From the NCBI GenBank assembly GCA_014380825.1, contig JACMJD010000623.1:1-7168 (forward strand): 7,168 nucleotides of DNA. Direction: 5' to 3'. This document shows positions 1 through 5,915 of this stretch, one piece after another; the stretch's first letter is position 1; each line of letters begins with the position of its first letter. The position numbers and the translations under genes are program-made. Below the pieces are notes generated by a model. That model ran no database searches. It had not been told where the DNA came from and saw only the letters and a list, made by a program, of their open reading frames with translations. Source of the DNA: Phycisphaerae bacterium. GTDB taxonomy: Bacteria; Planctomycetota; Phycisphaerae; Tepidisphaerales; Tepidisphaeraceae.

Positions 1-420
1 CTCCACCGGGCGAGCGCTGGGAAGATCGATCTTGTTGATCACTGGGATGATTTCCAGCCCGGCGTCGATGGCAGCGTATGCATTCGCGACCGTCTGCGCC
101 TGCACGCCTTGTGTCGCATCGACGACCAGAATCGCCCCTTCGCACGCCTGCAACGCCTTCTGAACCTCGTAGTGAAAATCGACGTGGCCGGGGGTGTCGA
201 TGAAGTTCAGCATGAACTTCTCGCCCTTGTGTTCGTGGAAGACGGTTACAGCGCTGGCCTTGATCGTGATGCCGCGCTCGCGCTCCAAGTCCATGTCGTC
301 CAGGATCTGCTCTTTGAATTCACGCTCGGTAATCGCCCCGGCGCGCATGAGCAGGCGGTCCGACAGCGTGCTTTTGCCGTGGTCGATGTGGGCGATGATG
401 GAGAAGTTACGAATCTGCAT
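1..420 (-). CDS. lepA: Elongation factor 4 (LepA), N-terminal part, truncated by window edge
   Basis: This is a ribosome-associated translational GTPase that can back-translocate or remodel stalled ribosomes. Only the first 140 residues, which form most of the G domain, lie in the window. The visible motifs are the P-loop AHIDHGKS (10-17), the G2 segment RGIT (49-52), DTPGH with the catalytic-type histidine (75-79), and NKID (129-132). The stretch [15 protein letters not shown] (41-55), the opening [17 protein letters not shown] and [19 protein letters not shown] (92-110) are LepA-type. BipA/TypA would have a DLEKERGITI-type sequence with a different context, so LepA is preferred. The ATG at 420 is chosen because the conserved IRNFSII segment begins two residues later and an in-frame TAA lies upstream with no other ATG between them. 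The Shine-Dalgarno sequence is weak (AAGAAAG, well upstream). The gene has a spacer to itself and is transcribed away from the rest of the window. Confidence 0.95.
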   Translation of the reverse strand, partial: MQIRNFSIIAHIDHGKSTLSDRLLMRAGAITEREFKEQILDDMDLERERGITIKASAVTVFHEHKGEKFMLNFIDTPGHVDFHYEVQKALQACEGAILVVDATQGVQAQTVANAYAAIDAGLEIIPVINKIDLPSARPVE

Positions 421-540
421 GCGGGGACTGATTGCTTTCTTATTCGTGAAATCGGTGCCGAACGCGTCATGTTACGGCCACCAGCGCTCTGGGACAAACG
501 GCCCTCGATCCGAGTGGGAAGGCAGGCACCTCGCCGACTC

Positions 541-569
541 AAAACCGTGTTTTTTAACCGAAAACCGTT
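541..569. repeat. Three short AACCG repeats in the spacer upstream of lepA
   Basis: The spacer 421-669 separates lepA from the small plus-strand gene. It holds no RNA gene or convincing sigma-70 promoter that I can see. Its one visible structure is AACCG at 543, 556 and 563. The longer word AAAACCGT occurs at 541 and 561, exactly 20 bases apart, which is about two helical turns. Repeats on one face of the helix could be a protein-binding site in the lepA upstream region, but a short AT-rich repeat can also arise by chance. Confidence 0.25.
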
Positions 570-654
570 ATTAGCTAGTGAATACAAACTTATGACGGGC
601 TTCTAACTGCGGTCTTGCCGATGCGTGGATAGAGTCACGCCATCGACATTCTTC

Positions 655-660
655 GAGGTG
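655..660 (+). promoter_or_regulatory. Shine-Dalgarno sequence for the 55-residue membrane protein
   Basis: GAGGTG lies 9 bases before the ATG at 670 and complements the 3' end of 16S rRNA. It favours initiation at 670 over an in-frame upstream start at 625, which has no such sequence and would add 15 residues before the basic, pre-membrane N-terminus. Confidence 0.5.
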
Positions 661-669
661 AACGAAGCC

Positions 670-837
670 ATGAAACGCAGCAACTCAATCTCGTGGATCG
701 AAATCCTGCTGGTCGACCTGGCGCTGATCCTGGCGATCGGCGCGATGGGGGCAAGCAAGCGGGCCGAAACGCTTGAAGACGTTCAGCAACGGACGGTCGC
801 TTCAAATTCGGCCGCAACGATGCTGGCGAGCCGCTAG
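670..837 (+). CDS. Small single-pass membrane protein of unknown function (55 aa)
   Basis: I do not recognise this protein. It starts MKRSNSISWIE, and residues 9-27 (WIEILLVDLALILAIGAMG) form one plausible transmembrane helix. A polar tail of about 28 residues follows (ASKRAETLEDVQQ and onward). It has no cysteines and no obvious lipoprotein box. The basic residues before the helix could suggest an N-in orientation, but the tail begins with SKR, so topology is uncertain. Start choice rests on the GAGGTG ribosome site at 655-660. The gene converges on enolase with only 15 bases between the two stop codons, and no terminator hairpin was seen there. FtsB/DivIC-type proteins are often encoded near enolase, but this one is in opposite orientation and lacks their leucine-zipper coiled coil, so I do not call it that. 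It could also be a spurious frame; the ribosome site and the hydrophobic segment are the only support. Confidence 0.5.
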   Translation: MKRSNSISWIEILLVDLALILAIGAMGASKRAETLEDVQQRTVASNSAATMLASR

Positions 838-852
838 TCGCGGACACTCGGC

Positions 853-2259
<1,407 letters not shown>

Positions 2260-2261
2260 TC

Positions 2262-2375
2262 ATTGTGACAGTAGAAGCCCAATAGCCCTGAGAGTTTTGA
2301 ACGTAGAGCATTTTCTCCCCTCCGATTCGCCGAGCAGCGACATCCCGCGATGACGCTGCTCGGCGAGTTTTTTTT
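2262..2375 (+). ncRNA. Candidate small RNA, about 110 nt, under the ECF-type promoter
   Basis: The segment lies between promoter A and a strong intrinsic terminator, both on the plus strand, and contains no credible reading frame. The exact 5' end is unknown; it should lie near 2262-2266. The region 2311-2323 (TTTTCTCCCCTCC), just before the terminator stem, is C-rich and likely single-stranded. CCCTCC within it can pair with GGAGGG-type ribosome sites, including the one at 2672-2677 in front of the sigma gene. C-rich anti-Shine-Dalgarno loops are a known feature of several bacterial trans-acting small RNAs. I do not recognise it as 6S, SRP, RNase P, tmRNA or a riboswitch. The existence of a transcript is inferred from promoter plus terminator. 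Confidence 0.5.
2327..2375 (+). terminator. Strong intrinsic terminator 1
   Basis: A perfect 13-bp stem is formed by TCGCCGAGCAGCG (2327-2339) and CGCTGCTCGGCGA (2354-2366). It is extended inward past one A-A mismatch by CATC/GATG around a CCGC loop. After one G comes a run of eight T (2368-2375). There is no A-run on the left, so it works on the plus strand only. Nothing protein-coding on this strand ends here, which points to a non-coding transcript. Confidence 0.9.
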
Positions 2376-2539
2376 GCGGGAGATTTCCAATCGACGAAAG
2401 GCTCGGGGTGTACCCAAACATGACGTGAGCGCCCATGTAATCAGTGTCAGAAGGAAGGCGTCGTAAGTGGCGTTTTCCGATTAAAGTGCCCAGTTTCCCC
2501 GTCTCACCCGGCCGACGCGTGTCGGCCGGGTATTTTTTT
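2376..2539 (+). ncRNA. Possible second small RNA or leader ending at terminator 2
   Basis: This stretch between the two terminators holds no credible gene but must contain the 5' end of whatever terminator 2 ends, unless that hairpin only catches read-through. Local pairing is possible, for example ACATG (2418-2422) with CATGT (2434-2438), and GCTC (2401-2404) with GAGC (2427-2430). A -10-like TGTAAT lies at 2436-2441 without a good -35. A TTTCCCC word (2494-2500) precedes the terminator, recalling the C-rich stretch of the first candidate. The boundaries given are outer limits. Confidence 0.3.
2506..2539 (+). terminator. Strong intrinsic terminator 2
   Basis: A perfect 11-bp stem, ACCCGGCCGAC (2506-2516) with GTCGGCCGGGT (2521-2531), closes a GCGT tetraloop. 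It is followed by A and seven T (2533-2539). It lies about 80 bases upstream of promoter B and insulates the sigma gene from transcription arriving from the left. Confidence 0.9.
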
Positions 2540-2599
2540 GCCCGGACCGTGGTTGGGGTCGACAAGCCAGCGGGCGCGGGTAAACTGAAGTTCCCAACT

Positions 2600-2626
2600 G
2601 GTTTCAGCGAAAATTTTCGCGAAACC
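2600..2626. promoter_or_regulatory. Extended palindrome upstream of the sigma gene, candidate operator
   Basis: GCGAAAATTTTCGC (2607-2620) is an exact 14-base palindrome. It is flanked by GGTTTC (2600-2605) and GAAACC (2621-2626), which are also complementary, offset by one unpaired A at 2606. The right flank is the -35 element of promoter B itself, so a protein bound here would touch the promoter. The core ends 62 bases before the GTG at 2683, almost the same distance as the related palindrome from the enolase ATG. Confidence 0.5.
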
Positions 2627-2646
2627 GTTGCGGGTAGCCGTCGTCT
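2621..2646 (+). promoter_or_regulatory. ECF-type promoter B (upstream of the sigma factor gene)
   Basis: GAAACCG (2621-2627), 14 bases, CGTCT (2642-2646), then ATTGTG at 2650-2655. It matches promoter A in 20 positions at identical spacing (GAAACCG-N12-GTCGTCT-N3-ATTGTG). Transcription should begin around 2650-2654, giving a leader of about 30 bases with a good ribosome site. An ECF-type promoter in front of an ECF sigma gene is the usual sign of autoregulation. Confidence 0.6.
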
Positions 2647-2671
2647 ACTATTGTGCGAGCCTTACAGTGGT

Positions 2672-2677
2672 GGAGGG
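2672..2677 (+). promoter_or_regulatory. Shine-Dalgarno sequence that sets the sigma factor start
   Basis: GGAGGG lies 5 bases before GTG at 2683. The longer frame from GTG 2653 has no ribosome site and would start at the expected transcription start of promoter B, so 2683 is preferred. Confidence 0.75.
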
Positions 2678-2682
2678 AAAGC

Positions 2683-4155
2683 GTGTCTGAAGAGAGTGGG
2701 AGCTGCATAACGTATCGAACTGGCCAGGCTCTGCTGGAAGAGTTTGAGCAAACGGGCGCGGAAAACGCGTTCGAGGAGATCGTACGTCTCTACGCCGGCA
2801 TGGTTTACAGCGTTTGCCACCAAGTCACCAAGAACGGCCACGATGCGGAAGACTCCGCCCAGGCGACGTTCCTCGCTCTCGCAACCCAAGTCAAGACCGG
2901 CAAGCAGGTGAAGTATCTCGGCCCGTGGCTGCGGCAGGTCGCCAAGCGCACGGCGTTGGATCTTCGCAAGAGCCGCAAGCGCCGCGAGAAGCGCGAAGAG
3001 AACCACAGCCGCGATTTCGGCAAAGATCGTTTCGACGGCAACGCCGGCGAAGCGAAGGTGGAATCCGACGATTACAAAACCGTCTTACACGACGAGATCA
3101 ACCGCCTGCCGGCACGCTATCGCCTGCCGCTGGTGATGCATTACTTTGGTGGACTGCCGCCGGAACAGACCGCGCTTGAGTTGAATTGCAAGCCCAAGAC
3201 GCTGGCGGTTCGCCTGCACCGCGGTCGCAAAATGCTTCAGCAGAGCCTCACCCGCCGCGGAATTTTCGTCGGCGGTGAAATGCTCGGCATCGCGTCGCCG
3301 CTGTTCATGTATCACATGATGGGCGGGCACCTCGCCCACTCCACGGCGCACGCCGCCGCCGGAATCACCGCGGGCTTCGATATCACCGCCATCGTCTCGA
3401 CGCGCGTCATGTCGCTGCTGAAGAGCAGCGCGAAGGTGGCGCTGTTCGCGAAGATTAAATTCCTGTCGGTTATCCTGGTCATGCTGACGACGATGTTCGC
3501 TGGAAGCGTCAAAGCGGTTCAGACGATTTCCGCGCACAATCTCGCGCTGCCACGGATGAACTTCGATATCACGCAGTGGCTAAAGCCAATGCTGCGATCG
3601 TTGCTGTCTGATCGAGAGGTCATCGCCCAAGCCGCGCCGGCCCCCGCCGCGACGAGTGCGGATCGACCGACGTTCGCGCCGGCAAATCACAGCGGCGGAA
3701 TCGCGCTCACCTCATCCAGCAGCAGCCGATTCGTCAGCGATATTTCGCTCTCGACGATGCGGGCCGCACATCGAGCAAGCAACGTGATGCTGACGTCTTA
3801 CGAGCCACTCGCATCATCCGCGCCGCGCATTGATCCGATGTCGATGCCGGCAAGACTGGTCGAGCCGGTTGATTTCGCGGCGAGTGATCTGACCGACATG
3901 AACGACGGCACCGTCCAGCTTCGCTACGCCACCGCACCAACCACCGGCCCGTCGACGAACGGCCTGGGATCCATCGCGATGGATAACGTGGAGCAGGCGA
4001 ACGAATCGGTATGGGTCATCGGCAGCGACGGTGCCGCGACGCTCGTCCGCCGGGCCAACGTTGGCGTAACGCCGACACCCGAGCCAATGTCGATCGCCAC
4101 GCTGCTGATCGCCGGCGGTTTCCTGCTCCGCCGCAAGCCCGCCAATCGCAATTAA
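2683..4155 (+). CDS. ECF sigma factor with membrane anchor and C-terminal PEP-CTERM signal
   Basis: The protein has 490 residues from the GTG chosen by its GGAGGG site. Residues about 25-100 are sigma region 2 (EEIVRLYAGMVYSVC, then DAEDSAQATFLALA, then PWLRQVAKRTALDLR), which binds core polymerase and the -10. Residues about 134-192 are sigma region 4 (INRLPARYRLPLVMHYFGG, then a helix-turn-helix around PPEQTALELNCKPKTLAVRLHRGR), which reads the -35. A basic linker (97-106) joins them. A predicted transmembrane helix follows at about 258-276 (IKFLSVILVMLTTMFAG), then some 185 residues rich in Ala, Ser, Thr and Pro without cysteine. The end is PTPEPMS (464-470), a hydrophobic stretch and RRK, which is a PEP-CTERM signal as cut by exosortases. 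Ordinary ECF factors have about 170-200 residues. Planctomycete ECF factors with membrane-anchored tails are known; a PEP-CTERM end on one is unusual to my knowledge. The tail is probably extracytoplasmic (inference). No anti-sigma gene is adjacent, so the fused tail may take that role. An ECF-type promoter upstream suggests autoregulation. Confidence 0.85.
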   Translation: MSEESGSCITYRTGQALLEEFEQTGAENAFEEIVRLYAGMVYSVCHQVTKNGHDAEDSAQATFLALATQVKTGKQVKYLGPWLRQVAKRTALDLRKSRKRREKREENHSRDFGKDRFDGNAGEAKVESDDYKTVLHDEINRLPARYRLPLVMHYFGGLPPEQTALELNCKPKTLAVRLHRGRKMLQQSLTRRGIFVGGEMLGIASPLFMYHMMGGHLAHSTAHAAAGITAGFDITAIVSTRVMSLLKSSAKVALFAKIKFLSVILVMLTTMFAGSVKAVQTISAHNLALPRMNFDITQWLKPMLRSLLSDREVIAQAAPAPAATSADRPTFAPANHSGGIALTSSSSSRFVSDISLSTMRAAHRASNVMLTSYEPLASSAPRIDPMSMPARLVEPVDFAASDLTDMNDGTVQLRYATAPTTGPSTNGLGSIAMDNVEQANESVWVIGSDGAATLVRRANVGVTPTPEPMSIATLLIAGGFLLRRKPANRN

Positions 4156-4172
4156 TCCGCAAGAAAAACTTT

Positions 4173-4264
4173 GCCACGAAGGCACGACGAGCTCACAAAG
4201 ATTCAAAAAGCATTCAATAGTGTTTTTTTCGTGCGACTTCGTGAACACTTCGTGCCTTTGTGGC
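4173..4264. repeat. Dispersed-type inverted repeat (GCCACGAAGGCACGA family)
   Basis: GCCACGAAGGCACGA (4173-4187) is mirrored by TCGTGCCTTTGTGGC (4250-4264) with one mismatch. Extending inward, 28-base arms agree in about 23 positions. From memory, similar CCACGAAGGCACRAAG units are scattered in many planctomycete and verrucomicrobial genomes. It fills the spacer between the sigma gene stop and xdhA and begins 17 bases after that stop. The T7 run at 4222-4228 lies inside the loop rather than after a stem, so it is not a normal terminator. Confidence 0.8.
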
Positions 4265-4272
4265 CAATCTGT

Positions 4273-4278
4273 TAGAAT
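4273..4278 (+). promoter_or_regulatory. Possible -10 element of xdhA
   Basis: TAGAAT matches TATAAT in 5 of 6 positions and lies 14 bases before the xdhA ATG. The -35 region (about 4249-4255) would fall inside the right arm of the repeat and matches the consensus poorly. If real, the repeat supplies part of the promoter and the leader is only about 8 bases. Confidence 0.25.
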
Positions 4279-4292
4279 TGCCGAGTTGCGAC

Positions 4293-5765
4293 ATGCCCAC
4301 GCGCGACTTCGTCATCCTCTACGTCAACGGCCAGCGCCACGAAATCCGCGGCGAGCGCGCATTCAAATCGCTCAGCGATTTCCTGCGATACGATCTGAGC
4401 CTGATTGGGACGAAAGTCGTGTGCGCCGAAGGCGACTGCGGATCGTGCTCAATCATGCTTGGCCGCTCGGACGGAACGCAAATCAAGTACGAAACCGTCT
4501 GCTCGTGCATCCAGTTTTTGTATCAGCTCGATTGCACGCACATCCTGACGATTGAGGGCCTGAAATACGACGGCGCGCTGAACCCGATCCAGGAAGCGAT
4601 GGTGGCGTGCCAAGGAACGCAGTGCGGGTTCTGCACGCCTGGGTTTGTGGTGTCGCTGTGTGCGATGTTCGATAAGCGAACAACTTCGCCGGCGCCTGAA
4701 GAGGTCCAGGCCGCGTGCATCGGCAACTTGTGTCGATGCACCGGATACGAGTCGATCGTGCGAGCTGGAACGAGTATTGATCCGTCGAAGGTGCGTTCGC
4801 TGCGGCAGCTCTATCCGCCGGAGAAGTTCGTCGCAGAACTGCGCGAGCGGTCGACGGATTCAGTGTTGGTCGAATCAAGCGATCGAAAGCTCTACAAGCC
4901 GACGACAGTCGCAGATGCAGGGGGATTCCGGGCCGCGAATCCCGGCTGCACAATTGTCGCGGGCGCAACGGACATCGGCGTGCAGGTCAATAAGAACCTG
5001 CGCGATCCCAAACTGGTGTTGGCACTGTCGGGGCTGGATGACCTTCGCCGAGTCGAACAGATCGACCAGACGATCGTGGCCGGCGCGCTCGCGTCGATCA
5101 CGCAACTCGAAACAATTTCCCGAACCGCGCTGCCCGAATACGCGGCCATGCTGAAGTATTTCGGCTCCAGCCCGATCCGCAATGCCGGAACGATCGGCGG
5201 GAACATCGCAAACGGTTCGCCGATCGGGGATTCGATGCCGGCCCTCTTCGTTCTCAACGCCGAAGTCGAGCTGACGGGAACGAACGGCGTGCGGCGAGTG
5301 AACATGAACGATTTCTACAAGAGCTATCGCACGACGGTCGCCACGCCGGATGAGCTGATCACGCGCGTGTTCATCCCGCTGCCCGCGCCTGACGAGATCT
5401 TCAAGCTCTACAAGATCAGCCGGCGAAAGGATCTGGACATCAGCGCATTCACCGCCGCAATCTGGATGAAGCGAAATGGCGGCGAAGTCATCAGCGATGT
5501 GCGCATCGCCTTCGGCGGCGTCGGACCGGTGATCTTGCGATTGAAGAAGACGGAAGAATATTTGAGAGGCAATGCGCTCACGGCCGAGAGCGTGCGGGAA
5601 GCCGGACGAATCGCGCGCACCGAGATTACGCCCATCACCGACGTGCGCGGTTCGGCGGAGTATCGATCGCAACTGGGCGAGAACATCTTGCGGAAGTTTT
5701 ACGTGGAACTGTCTGAAGTCGGATCGAACGGAAATGGAAATGGAACCGCAGATGCACACAGATGA
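4293..5765 (+). CDS. xdhA: Xanthine dehydrogenase small subunit (2Fe-2S and FAD domains)
   Basis: This subunit passes electrons from the molybdenum centre through two 2Fe-2S clusters to FAD and then NAD+ during oxidation of hypoxanthine and xanthine to urate. It has 490 residues. Residues 1-90 are a plant-type ferredoxin domain with CAEGDCGSC (C44, C49, C52) and C72. Residues 91-165 are the helical 2Fe-2S domain with CGFCTPG (C111, C114) and CRC (C147, C149). Residues about 195-365 are the FAD domain with IVAGATDIGVQVNK (221-234) and GTIGGNIANGSPIGDS (299-314). The C-terminal flavoprotein domain runs to about 470. Fe-S and FAD domains in one chain are typical of bacterial XdhA. ATG 4293 (MPTRDFVILYVNGQ) is preferred over GTG 4260, which lies in the upstream repeat; no strong ribosome site is present. 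The native C-terminus probably ends near VELSEVG. The last residues TADAHR and the stop are encoded by the adjacent repeat. Neighbour xdhB supplies the catalytic subunit. Confidence 0.95.
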   Translation: MPTRDFVILYVNGQRHEIRGERAFKSLSDFLRYDLSLIGTKVVCAEGDCGSCSIMLGRSDGTQIKYETVCSCIQFLYQLDCTHILTIEGLKYDGALNPIQEAMVACQGTQCGFCTPGFVVSLCAMFDKRTTSPAPEEVQAACIGNLCRCTGYESIVRAGTSIDPSKVRSLRQLYPPEKFVAELRERSTDSVLVESSDRKLYKPTTVADAGGFRAANPGCTIVAGATDIGVQVNKNLRDPKLVLALSGLDDLRRVEQIDQTIVAGALASITQLETISRTALPEYAAMLKYFGSSPIRNAGTIGGNIANGSPIGDSMPALFVLNAEVELTGTNGVRRVNMNDFYKSYRTTVATPDELITRVFIPLPAPDEIFKLYKISRRKDLDISAFTAAIWMKRNGGEVISDVRIAFGGVGPVILRLKKTEEYLRGNALTAESVREAGRIARTEITPITDVRGSAEYRSQLGENILRKFYVELSEVGSNGNGNGTADAHR

Positions 5766-5905
5766 ACGCAGATTGATTGCTGCAACGTCATCCAGAGCGG
5801 TACTCCGCGAAGGATCTAGCCCGACGCGTGAAGCCAGATCCTTCGCGAGTACGCTCTGGATGACACGCTTATTCCAAATCTGCGTTCATCTGCGTTCGTC
5901 TGCGG
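5746..5905. repeat. Nested inverted repeat between xdhA and xdhB
   Basis: The outer arms are 29 bases: CCGCAGATGCACACAG and onward (5746-5774) pair with 5877-5905 with 3 mismatches. Each arm is built of a unit of about 10 bases, CAGATGAACG. Inside is a second, unrelated inverted repeat. Its left arm at 5787-5820 (GTCATCCAGAGCG, then CGAAGGATCTAGC) mirrors the arm at 5833-5864 except for two single-base extras and one mismatch, around a 12-base loop. From memory, both motif types occur widely as dispersed repeats (compare GTCATCCTGAGCG and CACAGATGAACACAGAT). The element overlaps the end of xdhA and stops 10 bases before xdhB. In mRNA it would form a long stable stem between the two cistrons. 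No clear target-site duplication was seen. Confidence 0.9.
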
Positions 5906-5915
5906 CTCAATAACT

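Noticed and set aside
109..606. Open frame of 165 codons on the plus strand
   Set aside because: It is antisense to lepA for most of its length and has no family resemblance. LepA motifs on the minus strand are unambiguous.
2440..2470. SRP RNA-like word (GTCAGAAGGAAGG)
   Set aside because: It resembles the conserved loop of 4.5S RNA, but the CC before GGAA and the flanking asymmetric loop needed for the domain IV fold are absent.
2260..2565. Minus-strand frame of 101 codons in the regulatory spacer
   Set aside because: It reads through both terminator hairpins and the promoter-like words, with no ribosome site or family similarity.
2653..2682. Longer start of the sigma factor at GTG 2653
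   Set aside because: It has no ribosome site and coincides with the predicted transcription start; GTG 2683 has GGAGGG at ideal spacing.
2444..2710. Plus-strand frame of 88 codons (basic N-terminus)
   Set aside because: It runs through terminator 2 and promoter B and overlaps the sigma start; composition follows the underlying hairpins.
4222..4228. T7 run as a terminator of the sigma gene
   Set aside because: No GC-rich stem lies immediately upstream; the run is in the loop of the surrounding inverted repeat.
4875..5759. Minus-strand frame of 294 codons opposite xdhA
   Set aside because: It is antisense to a gene with intact Fe-S and FAD motifs. The long frame is a by-product of GC-rich codon use and shows no domain of its own.
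5746..5905. CRISPR array because of repeated CAGATGAACG units
   Set aside because: The units are about 10 bases, directly adjacent without spacers, and arranged as an inverted repeat.
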